A stretch of DNA of 64,000 nucleotides from Tamlana sp038148895 (GTDB lineage Bacteria > Bacteroidota > Bacteroidia > Flavobacteriales > Flavobacteriaceae): the NCBI GenBank assembly GCA_038148895.1, contig JBBVGQ010000001.1. One strand, written 5' to 3'. The notes under the pieces were generated by a model. It was not told the DNA's origin and did no database searches. It was given only the letters and a program-made list of their open reading frames with translations. Positions 51,309-60,165 of the stretch are shown here, piece by piece. The position numbers and the translations under genes are program-made. Each line of letters opens with the position of its first letter. The stretch's first letter is position 1.

Positions 51309-52032
51309 TTGTTTTCCCAAATCTTCGTTCTCTTTTTTGATATTCAATAATAGCTTCATACAAATGCTGCTTTTTAAAATCTGGCCATAAAACATTTGTG
51401 AAATATAATTCTGCATAAGCTATTTGCCATAGTAAAAAGTTACTTATCCGTTGTTCTCCGCTTGTTCTGATGAGCAAATCAACATCTGGTAAATTATGCG
51501 TGTAAAGATGCTCATTAATAATTGATTCACCGATATTTTCGGGCGAAATTATATTATTTTTAACTTTAATGCTAATTTCTTTAACAGTGTTTAGCAATTC
51601 TTCTCGCGAACCATAGCTTAAAGCCAGTGTTAAAGTCATTCTTGTATTCTTGCTAGTGCTTTCCATTACCTCAAAAAGTTCGTTGTAAACCTTTCTGGGC
51701 AGTGTATTCAGTGCGCCTATTGCATTAAGTTTGATGTTGTTTTCTTGGAGTGTTTTAATTTCCTTTTTTAAAGAAGACACTAATAGCTTCATGAGTGTTT
51801 GCACTTCTAGCTTTGGCCTGTTCCAGTTTTCAGTTGAAAACGCATAAAGTGTTAGGTTTTTTATGCCTAGTTCTGCAGCAGCTTCAACGGTTTCTCTAAC
51901 AGCTTTTGTTCCATTTTCATGGCCAAAAGCGCGCACCATACCTTTTTGTTTTGCCCATCTGCCGTTGCCATCCATAATTATGGCAATGTGTTTGGGCAAT
52001 CTGTCAGTATGTATGCTGTTTTTTAAATCCAT
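51292..52032 (-). CDS. uppS: Isoprenyl transferase (undecaprenyl diphosphate synthase)
   Basis: cis-Prenyltransferase of 246 residues that makes the C55 lipid carrier for peptidoglycan and O-antigen. The catalytic Asp21 is in IAIIMDGNGRWA, and FSTENW, ALSYGSREE, DLLIRTSGEQRISNFLLWQ are all present. It starts 1 bp after the porG stop and ends next to the bamA start, in a tight operon. Confidence 0.97.
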   Translation of the reverse strand: MDLKNSIHTDRLPKHIAIIMDGNGRWAKQKGMVRAFGHENGTKAVRETVEAAAELGIKNLTLYAFSTENWNRPKLEVQTLMKLLVSSLKKEIKTLQENNIKLNAIGALNTLPRKVYNELFEVMESTSKNTRMTLTLALSYGSREELLNTVKEISIKVKNNIISPENIGESIINEHLYTHNLPDVDLLIRTSGEQRISNFLLWQIAYAELYFTNVLWPDFKKQHLYEAIIEYQKRERRFGKTSEQLS

Positions 52033-52033
52033 T

Positions 52034-52720
52034 TTATTCTACGCAGTAGCAAGGGTTTTCGCCAAAGGTGTACGTTAAAGTGATCCCTGAAAAGACATAC
52101 CAGTCGTTGTTATTTATGTTCCCAAAACTGTACTGTTGCCTCCATTGGTCATCGGGTATACTCCCGTCTATTTCATCTGAAAAAGTGTATCGGGCACTGA
52201 CTTCAATACCCAAAATAATATTTCCTAAAAAATTGGTTTTAAAACCCAGGGTTATTGGTATACCATATGCCCAGCTTGATGTGTTTTCTGGGGTTTGCAC
52301 GCCGTTTAGAAAATAATAATTGTCGTGGTGAGCCAAACTAATACCTGAGTAAAGATAAGGTGTCCATAGTTTTTCGCCAGAATGCAAATTGAAATCCATG
52401 AAAGTGAATTCCATTCCTGCTGAGATTTCAGTTATTTTGGTATTAAATTCATAACCCCTTTGGATGCGACGCAGGTCGTCAGAGTTGTTGTCAATCCCTT
52501 CCAACTCTGTAAAAATAACTGAAGCCCGGTATGAATGTCTTTTACTACGGTTCCATTTATAAATCCCACCGATGGCCAGTTGATTAGGAGAAATATAATC
52601 TGTAGCGCCCACATCGCCTATAAAATTACTTCCGCCGACAAATACACCTATTTCGTTGATTTGAGAGTGACTAAAATTAATGCTTAAAATACTTAATATC
52701 AATATGGTTAAATGCCTCAT
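52034..52720 (-). CDS. porG: Outer-membrane protein PorG-like (DUF6089), type IX secretion
   Basis: A 228-residue outer-membrane protein: signal peptide (MRHLTILILSILSINFSHSQ), then a small beta-barrel pattern with INEIGVFVGGSNFIGDVGAT and a tail TLTYTFGENPCYCVE with two Cys. Family DUF6089 includes PorG, an outer-membrane subunit that holds the PorK/PorN ring of the type IX secretion system. The order porG-uppS-bamA-ompH-ompH matches the Porphyromonas gingivalis locus, which supports the name. A consensus promoter lies just upstream. Confidence 0.82.
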   Translation of the reverse strand: MRHLTILILSILSINFSHSQINEIGVFVGGSNFIGDVGATDYISPNQLAIGGIYKWNRSKRHSYRASVIFTELEGIDNNSDDLRRIQRGYEFNTKITEISAGMEFTFMDFNLHSGEKLWTPYLYSGISLAHHDNYYFLNGVQTPENTSSWAYGIPITLGFKTNFLGNIILGIEVSARYTFSDEIDGSIPDDQWRQQYSFGNINNNDWYVFSGITLTYTFGENPCYCVE

Positions 52721-52737
52721 AAATATTCAAAAGTTTG

Positions 52738-52745
52738 CAAATATA
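52738..52745 (-). promoter_or_regulatory. -7 element upstream of porG
   Basis: TATATTTG on the minus strand, a full match to TAnnTTTG, followed by C. Transcription would start about 10 nt before the ATG. I see no clear -33 TTTG at 19 nt. It suggests porG-uppS-bamA can be transcribed apart from nadK. Confidence 0.6.
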
Positions 52746-52843
52746 ATAAATAAGATGAGCCTAGAATAATTTGAGCCCAATACTATTAGTGTAAAACAGA
52801 ATTTCTTTTGAATTATTGTTTCTAACGTAGGTGGAAAGCGAGT

Positions 52844-53728
52844 TTAATTCCGCTTATCTTCACCCCAAAGAAGTTTTTTGCGCAAAGTATCCAAAAAGCT
52901 TTCGTCTAAAAGGTCAATCATTTTAATTTTAAAATCGGCCTTTTTTATTTTGATGGTTGTGCCGTTATTTAAGGTAGCAATTCTGGAATCCAAAGAAACG
53001 AGATGTTGCTCTTCACGTCCGTCAACTTTAAGCTGTATTTCAGTTGAGTCTGGTATGATTAATGGTCGTGCGCTAAGATTATGCGGCGCAATAGGAGTTA
53101 AAACAAAGCTGTTGGTGCTGGGTGTTATAACAGGGCCACCGCAGCTTAAAGAGTATCCCGTTGAACCAGTGGGCGTCGATACAATTAAGCCATCACTCCA
53201 ATAAGAGGTTAGATACTCTCCATCCAAATAAGTTTCAACTGTAATCATAGATGTGGTGTTCTTTCTGCTGACCGCGATTTCATTCAGCGCAAAATTGAGT
53301 GATTTGATATCGCTGTTTTCGGGTGAAGTTTCAACGGATAAAAGGCTGCGTTCGGAAATTTTGTATTTACCGTCAATAATATTTTGAATAGCCCTTTCAA
53401 TATCATCAACTTGAATGGTGGCCAAAAAACCCAGCCTTCCAGTGTTAACGCCAATTATGGGGATATCGATATCTTTTACAAAGGTTATGGCCCTTAAAAT
53501 GGTGCCATCGCCACCAACACTTACCAACAGGTCAAAAGAAGCGTCCAGCGTGTCAAAAGTTTTAAAAGATTCAAAATCTTTTATAATGGACGACTTGCTT
53601 TTTATGAGATTATAAAATTCGGTTTCTATATAAGCATCGGCATCCTTTTTTACCAGATAATTAAAAAGTGTTATTACCGAAGCCGAGGTGGTTTTGTTAT
53701 AAAATCGTCCAAAAATGGCAACCTTCAT
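52844..53728 (-). CDS. nadK: NAD kinase
   Basis: Phosphorylates NAD to NADP. The 294-residue protein has the GGDGT motif (residues 72-76, Asp74 catalytic), NTGRLGFLA, and the conserved TPTGSTGYSLSCGGP loop. It begins 3 bp after the CBS-domain gene, so the two are co-transcribed. Confidence 0.97.
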   Translation of the reverse strand: MKVAIFGRFYNKTTSASVITLFNYLVKKDADAYIETEFYNLIKSKSSIIKDFESFKTFDTLDASFDLLVSVGGDGTILRAITFVKDIDIPIIGVNTGRLGFLATIQVDDIERAIQNIIDGKYKISERSLLSVETSPENSDIKSLNFALNEIAVSRKNTTSMITVETYLDGEYLTSYWSDGLIVSTPTGSTGYSLSCGGPVITPSTNSFVLTPIAPHNLSARPLIIPDSTEIQLKVDGREEQHLVSLDSRIATLNNGTTIKIKKADFKIKMIDLLDESFLDTLRKKLLWGEDKRN

Positions 53729-53731
53729 GCG

Positions 53732-54391
53732 CTATATATTTAAATATCTCTTTAAATAGTCCGAACGTTCTTTTAGGCTTTCCAAATAGCCGTCTTCTTC
53801 GTGCCCAGAAATAATATTGTAGCTGTATCTTCTAAACGTTTGAATAATTTCGTTAAGTCCTGTATTACCTATTTTAAGTGTTACCTGCACCAAGTCTGAA
53901 TTCATTTTTGAAATAAAAGCCCCTAAAATCTTTCCTCCATTTGATTCTACAATTTGGCTTATTTCGCTAAACGAGTAATCATTTATACCTTTTTCCACAA
54001 CCAAAATGCCTCCAGCTTCCGTAAAAAATGGTGAATGCCCAAACAGGCTAATCACATCTTTAAGTTCATAATAGCCCAAATACTCATTTATACCATTTAA
54101 AACGGGCATGACATTAGCAGAGTTTACTGCAAATTCTTCAAGAATATCAAGCCAAGGCGTGTTATCCCTAACATAAAAATCTTCCAAAGCATACAGGAAT
54201 TCACTAATTGGTTGGGCACTGTCAAAGCAATGGGCATCCGCCTCAGAAAAGCATCCTAAAAAATTACCATGGGCATCTTTTACAGGAATGTGTGAAAACG
54301 TTAACTGGTTAAATAGCAGTTGCATATCACTGACCTTGCTACTAATGCTTAACGGTTTTACGTCATTAATTATGTATTCTGAAAGTCGCAT
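53732..54391 (-). CDS. CBS-domain protein
   Basis: A 219-residue protein with a CBS pair (about 1-135: PLSISSKVSDMQLLFNQLTFSHIPV and the NVMPVLNGINEYLGYYEL repeat), then a small alpha/beta part (about 140-215) resembling an ACT-like fold. CBS pairs bind adenosyl compounds. It is always seen beside nadK in related genomes as far as I recall, and may sense nucleotides for it. It lacks any enzyme or membrane domain. Confidence 0.85.
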   Translation of the reverse strand: MRLSEYIINDVKPLSISSKVSDMQLLFNQLTFSHIPVKDAHGNFLGCFSEADAHCFDSAQPISEFLYALEDFYVRDNTPWLDILEEFAVNSANVMPVLNGINEYLGYYELKDVISLFGHSPFFTEAGGILVVEKGINDYSFSEISQIVESNGGKILGAFISKMNSDLVQVTLKIGNTGLNEIIQTFRRYSYNIISGHEEDGYLESLKERSDYLKRYLNI

Positions 54392-54455
54392 CTTATCATT
54401 ATGAATAGGACTGCAAATTAATCAAAAAAATGCTATGTATGCTTGTTCTACTTTG

Positions 54456-54463
54456 TATTTTTG
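54456..54463 (+). promoter_or_regulatory. -7 element upstream of pdxJ
   Basis: TATTTTTG followed by C, a full match to TAnnTTTG, 17 bp before the pdxJ ATG. No clear -33 TTTG is seen at 19 nt. Confidence 0.6.
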
Positions 54464-54480
54464 CTGAATAAAACGGATTT

Positions 54481-55194
54481 ATGACCAAGCTAAGCGTTAA
54501 TATTAATAAGATTGCAACATTACGAAATTCAAGGGGTGGTGATGTGCCAAGTGTTGTTCAATTTGCCAAAGATGTACAGCGTTTTGGAGCCGAGGGGGTT
54601 ACCATACACCCAAGGCCAGATGAGCGCCATATTCGTTACCAAGATGCCCGCAATTTAAAGCCGGTTGTTTATACAGAATATAATATTGAAGGCAACCCGA
54701 TTAAGTCGTTTATGGATTTGGTTTTGGAGGTAAAACCCACACAGGTTACGCTTGTGCCAGATGCTGAAGATGCCATAACCAGCAATGCTGGTTGGGATAC
54801 CATAAAGCACAAAGATTTTTTGGTTGATGTGATTAAGGAATTTCAAAATAATGGTATTAGAACATCCATTTTTGTGGATCCTGTTTTAAAGCAAATTGAA
54901 GGTGCCAAAGAAACGGGAACTGACAGAATTGAGCTTTACACCGAAGGTTTTGCGCATCAATATGCCTTGGGAAATCAAAATGCAGTAAGGCCTTATGCGG
55001 AAAGTGCTAAATTGGCCAATGAATTGGAATTGGGTGTTAACGCTGGTCATGATTTGTCGTTGGATAACATTAAATTTTTTAAGGAAAATATACCTGGTTT
55101 ATTGGAGGTTTCAATTGGGCATGCCCTAATAGCAGAAAGTCTGTATTTGGGTGTAGAAAATGTTATTCAAATGTATTTGGGAAAATTGAAGTGA
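54481..55194 (+). CDS. pdxJ: Pyridoxine 5'-phosphate synthase
   Basis: Last step of the DXP-dependent vitamin B6 pathway: condenses 1-deoxyxylulose 5-phosphate with aminoacetone phosphate. The 237-residue TIM barrel starts LSVNINKIATLRNSRGG and has TIHPRPDERHIR, ITSNAGWD (in place of the usual EGGLD-type segment), FVDP and ELGVNAGHDLS. Its substrate comes from Dxs, also encoded in this window. It is divergent from the CBS gene and followed after 25 bp by a hydrolase gene. Confidence 0.94.
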   Translation: MTKLSVNINKIATLRNSRGGDVPSVVQFAKDVQRFGAEGVTIHPRPDERHIRYQDARNLKPVVYTEYNIEGNPIKSFMDLVLEVKPTQVTLVPDAEDAITSNAGWDTIKHKDFLVDVIKEFQNNGIRTSIFVDPVLKQIEGAKETGTDRIELYTEGFAHQYALGNQNAVRPYAESAKLANELELGVNAGHDLSLDNIKFFKENIPGLLEVSIGHALIAESLYLGVENVIQMYLGKLK

Positions 55195-55219
55195 AAGCGT
55201 AATAGAGATTCGTGAATTT

Positions 55220-55996
55220 GTGAAAGGAGAGAATATTTTACATTCAAATATATTAGGAGAGGGAAAGCCGTTTATCATTCTACATGGCTTTTTAGGCATG
55301 GGCGATAACTGGAAAACATTAGGTGGACAGTTTAGTGAGCAAGGGTTTCAAGTCCATTTGGTCGACCAGCGCAATCATGGGAGGAGTTTTCATGATGATG
55401 ATTTTAGTTACGAAATTCTAGCAGAAGATTTAAAAAACTATTGTGAGGCTTACAACCTAAATGATATTATTCTTTTGGGGCATTCCATGGGAGGTAAAAC
55501 AGCCATGTTGTTTGCAACGCAATATCCAGAACTGGTCTCCAAATTGATAGTGGCCGATATTTCCCCTCGTTTTTATCCCGTTCACCATGATGTTATTTTA
55601 AACGGATTGAGTGCCATTGATTTTGACCAAGTAAAAAGCCGTGGTGAAGCAGATAAAGTATTGAGCGAATATATTTCTGAAGTTGGCATACGCCAGTTTT
55701 TGCTCAAAAATTTGTATTGGGCTGAAAAAGGTAAATTGGGCCTGCGCATCAATTTAGAAGTGTTACGAAATGAAGTTTCCGAAATTGGAGAGCCTCTGCC
55801 ATCACATGCTACGTTTGATAAAGATACGTTGTTTCTTCGGGGCGACCGCTCTGAATATATAGGTGTTGGCGACGAGCGTATTATAAAAAGTCACTTTCCA
55901 AAATCTAAAATTGTTACTATTGCTAATTCTGGACACTGGCTACATGCAGAAAACCCTGAGGACTTTTTTGAAGCAGTGTTGCAGTTTGTTTCTTGA
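55220..55996 (+). CDS. Alpha/beta hydrolase (YbfF-like esterase)
   Basis: A 258-residue alpha/beta hydrolase that starts with GTG, 25 bp after pdxJ. It has the oxyanion-hole segment LHGFLGMGDNW, the nucleophile elbow LLGHSMGGKTAM (Ser89), and the catalytic His in NSGHWLHAENP near the end. DQRNHGRS matches the YbfF/esterase subgroup. Substrate unknown; thioesters or short esters are typical. Confidence 0.9.
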   Translation: MKGENILHSNILGEGKPFIILHGFLGMGDNWKTLGGQFSEQGFQVHLVDQRNHGRSFHDDDFSYEILAEDLKNYCEAYNLNDIILLGHSMGGKTAMLFATQYPELVSKLIVADISPRFYPVHHDVILNGLSAIDFDQVKSRGEADKVLSEYISEVGIRQFLLKNLYWAEKGKLGLRINLEVLRNEVSEIGEPLPSHATFDKDTLFLRGDRSEYIGVGDERIIKSHFPKSKIVTIANSGHWLHAENPEDFFEAVLQFVS

Positions 55997-56031
55997 TTAA
56001 TTTTGTATCTTTCCATCAAAGATAAATAATC

Positions 56032-56391
56032 ATGAAACTCATTATAAAACTTCTACTGAACGCCTTGGCGGTGTTCATTATTTCCTATTTGCTCCGTAAC
56101 AATGGCGTTATGCTGGATTCCTATGTAACTGCCATAATTGTGGCTGTGGTATTATCCGTTTTAAATCTGTTTGTCAAGCCTATTTTGGTTATTTTAACCT
56201 TGCCAATTACCATAGTAACACTAGGGCTATTTCTACTTATTATTAATGCACTGATTATCTTGTTGGCGGATAAATTAATCGACGGTTTTTCGGTGAGCAG
56301 TATTTGGATTGCTGTGTTATTCAGCATCCTGCTTTCGGTGCTGCAATCTATACTGCATTCGCTTTTAAAAGAAGACAAAAAAAGAACTTAA
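56032..56391 (+). CDS. Small four-helix membrane protein (PF04020 type, called phage holin family)
   Basis: A 119-residue membrane protein with four hydrophobic segments. The segment AIIVAVVLSVLNLFVKPILV and the following LPITIVTLGLFLLIINALII match the family PF04020. The name phage holin family is historical; nothing around it is phage-like, so I do not infer lysis. It follows the hydrolase gene by 36 bp. Confidence 0.88.
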   Translation: MKLIIKLLLNALAVFIISYLLRNNGVMLDSYVTAIIVAVVLSVLNLFVKPILVILTLPITIVTLGLFLLIINALIILLADKLIDGFSVSSIWIAVLFSILLSVLQSILHSLLKEDKKRT

Positions 56392-56409
56392 AATCAGGTA
56401 ATTAAAAAC

Positions 56410-56440
56410 TTTGGTGGGATGTAAAAATATACTATTTTTG
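56410..56440 (+). promoter_or_regulatory. Consensus promoter of tig
   Basis: TTTG (56410-56413), exactly 19 nt, then TATTTTTG (56433-56440): a complete match to the Bacteroidota vegetative promoter, about 40 bp before the tig ATG. Confidence 0.88.
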
Positions 56441-56478
56441 CATCCCAATTTTGGTTATACAAAGAATCGATTTTTAAA

Positions 56479-57807
56479 ATGAATATTACAAGAGAAAACG
56501 TTGATGCATTAAATGCTGTGGTTAAAGTAGATATCGCGAAAGAAGATTATAGCGATAAAGTGGAAAAAATCTTATCAGATTACCGCAAAACAGCAAATAT
56601 TCCTGGGTTTAGAAAAGGACATGTGCCCATGGGCATGGTTAAGAAACAATACGGAAAAGCCGTTTTGGTTGACGAGGTTAATAAGCTACTGCAAGATGCC
56701 TTAAATAAATATTTAACTGAAGAAAAGTTGGATGTTTTGGGGCAACCATTACCGAAGCCTCAAGATAACATTGATTGGGATGCCGATAAATTTTCTTTTG
56801 AATTTGAATTGGGCTTGGCTCCAGAATTTGAAGTGGAACTTAAGAGCAAAAAGGCCATTACTCAATACAATATTGTTGCCGACAATAAAATGATTGACGA
56901 GCAGGTTGAACGTATTCAAAAACAATACGGAAAATTGGTTTCTCAAGATGTTGTTGAAAAAGAAAGTGAAATAACAGGAACATTCAAAAACGAAGAAAGA
57001 GAGATTGAAAATACGGTTACTTTGACTTTGGATAAATTCAAAGGGAAATCTACTGAAAAACAATTTATCGGTGCTAAAGTTGGCGATGTGGTTACTTTAA
57101 AAACCAAGGGACTTTACGATGACGAGCACGAATTGATGCATGCCTTAAAATTAGGCCATGATGATGTGCACGGATTGGACATTGAAGTTACCTTTGAAAT
57201 TAAGGAAATCAACAAGCGCGAATTGGCAGATTTAGATCAAGAATTGTTCGATAAACTTTTTCCAAAAGGAACAGTAACTTCGGTAACCGAATTAAAAGCT
57301 AAGATTAAAGAAGATGCTGAAAAACAATTTGTTCAGCAAGCTGACCAAAAGCTGTTGAATGATGTAACTGAATACTTGGTTGAAAACACCAAATTTGATT
57401 TACCAGCAGAGTTCCTAACAAAATGGATGCAAACTGCTGGCGAAAAAGAAATGGATGCAGACCAAGCCAGAGAAGAATATGAAAAGTCTGAAAAAAGTTT
57501 GCGTTACCAGTTAATTGAAGGCAAATTGATTGAAGACAATAACATCCAAATAACTATGGATGATATTAAAAATCACGCTAGACAGATGATTAAAGCTCAA
57601 ATGGCCCAATTCGGACAAATGAATCCTTCTGATAAAGAATTGGATGATATTGCAGCGCGTGTGCTTTCAAACCAAGATGAGGCACGTAGAATTTCAGAAC
57701 AGTTAATCAGTCAAAAATTACTATCTGTTTATAAAGAAAAAGCAAACTTAAAAGTTAAAGAGTTGAGCTACGAAAACTTTGTAAAAGAAGTTTACGGTGA
57801 CAAATAG
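56479..57807 (+). CDS. tig: Trigger factor
   Basis: Ribosome-bound folding chaperone of 442 residues. The N-terminal ribosome-binding domain contains the signature PGFRKGHVPMGMVKKQYG. The middle part (about 150-245) corresponds to the peptidyl-prolyl isomerase region but is divergent, as is usual in Bacteroidota. The C-terminal cradle (about 255-440) is present. It has a consensus promoter and its own terminator, followed by clpP and clpX, the common gene order. Confidence 0.95.
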   Translation: MNITRENVDALNAVVKVDIAKEDYSDKVEKILSDYRKTANIPGFRKGHVPMGMVKKQYGKAVLVDEVNKLLQDALNKYLTEEKLDVLGQPLPKPQDNIDWDADKFSFEFELGLAPEFEVELKSKKAITQYNIVADNKMIDEQVERIQKQYGKLVSQDVVEKESEITGTFKNEEREIENTVTLTLDKFKGKSTEKQFIGAKVGDVVTLKTKGLYDDEHELMHALKLGHDDVHGLDIEVTFEIKEINKRELADLDQELFDKLFPKGTVTSVTELKAKIKEDAEKQFVQQADQKLLNDVTEYLVENTKFDLPAEFLTKWMQTAGEKEMDADQAREEYEKSEKSLRYQLIEGKLIEDNNIQITMDDIKNHARQMIKAQMAQFGQMNPSDKELDDIAARVLSNQDEARRISEQLISQKLLSVYKEKANLKVKELSYENFVKEVYGDK

Positions 57808-57829
57808 GTAATAATAAATGCTTATCTTT

Positions 57830-57863
57830 AGGCGCTTAAATCTGTTGATTTAAGCGCCTTTTT
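57830..57863 (+). terminator. Terminator of tig
   Basis: A perfect 13-bp stem AGGCGCTTAAATC with its complement around TGTT, followed by five T. Confidence 0.92.
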
Positions 57864-57949
57864 ATTCAAAATAAATCATTAATTCAAAATGCTTTTTATT
57901 CCATCTTGATGTAAGTCAAGGGTTTAAAAGATTAATTACAAAATAAACT

Positions 57950-58624
57950 ATGGATTACGCAAAGGAATTTGAAAAATTCGCGATAAAAGATCAAGGCATT
58001 AGCAGCACATATTACAATAAAATCATCAGTAGTATGTACCCTACCAATCTCACGCCAAATATTATTGAGGAGCGTCAAATGAACATCGCTGTTTTTGATG
58101 TGTTCTCACGTTTAATGATGGATAGGATTATTTTCTTGGGAACAGGAATTAACGATCAGGTGGCCAATATTGTTCAGGCACAACTATTGTTTTTGGAGAG
58201 TACTGATGCTTCTAAGGATATTCAAATTTACATCAATTCACCGGGCGGAAGTGTGTACGCTGGTTTAGGTATTTACGATACTATGCAGTTTATAAAACCT
58301 GATGTAGCTACTATTTGTACAGGTATGGCTGCTTCTATGGGAGCCGTATTATTGTGTGCGGGTGCTAAAGGTAAACGTAGCGGATTGACCCATTCACGCG
58401 TTATGATTCACCAACCTTTGGGGGGTGCACAAGGACAGGCCAGCGATATTGAAATTACAGCCAGGGAAATTTTAATTTTAAAGGAGGAGCTTTATAAAAT
58501 CATCAGTAAGCATTCCGGTCAAACTTACGATAAAGTTTATGAAGACAGTGATAGAGATTACTGGATGAAAGCCGATAAAGCCAAGGAATACGGCATGATT
58601 GACGAGATATTGGTACGTAATTAA
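57950..58624 (+). CDS. clpP: ATP-dependent Clp protease, proteolytic subunit
   Basis: Serine protease of 224 residues that forms the ClpXP barrel. The catalytic residues are in GMAASMGAV (Ser129) and RVMIHQPLGG (His154), with an Asp in the following helix region. It carries an N-terminal extension of about 30 residues before the canonical RIIFLGTGI start, probably a propeptide. clpX follows after 74 bp. Confidence 0.97.
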   Translation: MDYAKEFEKFAIKDQGISSTYYNKIISSMYPTNLTPNIIEERQMNIAVFDVFSRLMMDRIIFLGTGINDQVANIVQAQLLFLESTDASKDIQIYINSPGGSVYAGLGIYDTMQFIKPDVATICTGMAASMGAVLLCAGAKGKRSGLTHSRVMIHQPLGGAQGQASDIEITAREILILKEELYKIISKHSGQTYDKVYEDSDRDYWMKADKAKEYGMIDEILVRN

Positions 58625-58698
58625 ATAAAAATTCGTAATTTTATTAACTTGTTACAGAAGGGATTATTAAAATTAATTCCCGATAATAGATTAGATTA

Positions 58699-59931
58699 AT
58701 GGCAAAAGAAGAATTGGAATGTTCGTTTTGTGGTCGTAAAAAGCCGGAAACAAACTTATTAATAGCAGGATTGGATGCCCATATATGCGATAGGTGTATT
58801 GAGCAAGCTCATGGTATTGTTATTGAGGAATCAAAGCAGAACGATAGCAGCGACCTATCTGCAGAGCTAAAACTTCGAAAACCACAGCAAATTAAAGCAT
58901 TTCTTGACGAGTATATTATCGGTCAGAGCATGACAAAAAAAGTTATGTCCGTAGCCGTTTACAACCATTACAAAAGATTGCTTCAACCAGCTTCAAAAGA
59001 CGATATAGATATTCAAAAAAGTAATATCATCATGGTTGGTCAAACAGGTACCGGTAAAACCTTGATGGCCAAAACCATTGCAAAAATGTTAAATGTGCCA
59101 TTGGCCATTGTTGATGCTACTGTACTAACAGAGGCTGGATATGTGGGTGAAGACGTTGAGAGCATTCTAACACGTTTGCTGCAAGCTGCAGATTACAACT
59201 TGGAGAAAGCAGAAAAGGGTATTGTTTTTATAGATGAAATAGACAAGATTGCCCGTAAGAGTGATAACCCTTCTATTACGCGAGATGTTTCTGGAGAAGG
59301 TGTTCAGCAAGCTCTATTAAAACTTTTGGAAGGTACTGTGGTAAACGTGCCGCCTAAAGGAGGCCGAAAACACCCTGACCAAAAATTCATTGAGGTAAAT
59401 ACCGAAAACATATTATTTATTGCTGGTGGCGCATTTGATGGCATAGAGCGCGTTATTTCAAAAAGACTAAATATGCAGGCTGTTGGTTACAGCGCTTCCA
59501 TGTCTGATGATATCGTTGATCAAGATAATTTGTTACAGTATATTATTCCGAAGGATTTAAAGGATTTTGGTTTAATTCCTGAAATTATTGGTCGTTTGCC
59601 AGTGTTGACCTATATGGATCCATTGGATGCCGAAACCTTAAGAGCTATTCTTACAGAGCCTAAAAATGCCATTATTAAACAATACAAAAAGTTGTTTGAA
59701 ATGGATGAAATAGATTTCTCCATTACAGATGGTGCGCTTGGTTTTATAGTCGATAAGGCCATAGAGTATAAGTTAGGGGCAAGAGGATTGCGCTCATTAT
59801 GCGAAGAAATATTAACTGATGCCATGTTCGAGATGCCTAGTAGTGACGAGAAAAACTTAAACGTTACAAAAGCATATGCTGAAGATAAGTTGACAAAAAC
59901 AACTTTAAAGAAACTCAAAGCCGTATCGTAG
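58699..59931 (+). CDS. clpX: ATP-dependent Clp protease, ATP-binding subunit ClpX
   Basis: AAA+ unfoldase of 410 residues. The N-terminal zinc-binding domain has Cys8, Cys11, Cys30 and Cys33. Walker A is GQTGTGKT, Walker B VFIDEIDKI, and the pore loop is GYVGED. The LARG/sensor-2 type segment LGARGLRSLCEEI is present, and GIERVISKRLN lies near the IGF-type loop region. It works with the ClpP encoded just upstream. Confidence 0.97.
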   Translation: MAKEELECSFCGRKKPETNLLIAGLDAHICDRCIEQAHGIVIEESKQNDSSDLSAELKLRKPQQIKAFLDEYIIGQSMTKKVMSVAVYNHYKRLLQPASKDDIDIQKSNIIMVGQTGTGKTLMAKTIAKMLNVPLAIVDATVLTEAGYVGEDVESILTRLLQAADYNLEKAEKGIVFIDEIDKIARKSDNPSITRDVSGEGVQQALLKLLEGTVVNVPPKGGRKHPDQKFIEVNTENILFIAGGAFDGIERVISKRLNMQAVGYSASMSDDIVDQDNLLQYIIPKDLKDFGLIPEIIGRLPVLTYMDPLDAETLRAILTEPKNAIIKQYKKLFEMDEIDFSITDGALGFIVDKAIEYKLGARGLRSLCEEILTDAMFEMPSSDEKNLNVTKAYAEDKLTKTTLKKLKAVS

Positions 59932-59960
59932 CTTTGGAATAAAATATATTATAGTGAATA

Positions 59961-59990
59961 AAAAACCACGCTTTTCGACGTGGTTTTTTT
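59961..59990 (+). terminator. Terminator of clpPX
   Basis: AAAAACCACG pairs with CGTGGTTTTT around eight bases, followed by T-tract. The next 175 bp up to the OmpA gene (convergent) hold nothing recognised. Confidence 0.88.
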
Positions 59991-60165
59991 ATTTATGGAT
60001 ATTAATTAATAATGGATATTCGCACTATAATTCTTTGTGTCTGTGTTTTAATTTTTGTTAAAAGTATTCCTATTTGTAGAACTCGCAAAGCTTTTAAATT
60101 TCTTTTAGACTATTAGACGAAATACTCGTTAAAAAACTATAGGGTTTACACTTAATCGATTTTTG

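Noticed and set aside
56032..56391. Phage holin naming as a hint of a prophage
   Set aside because: No phage genes are nearby; PF04020 proteins are common chromosomal membrane proteins.
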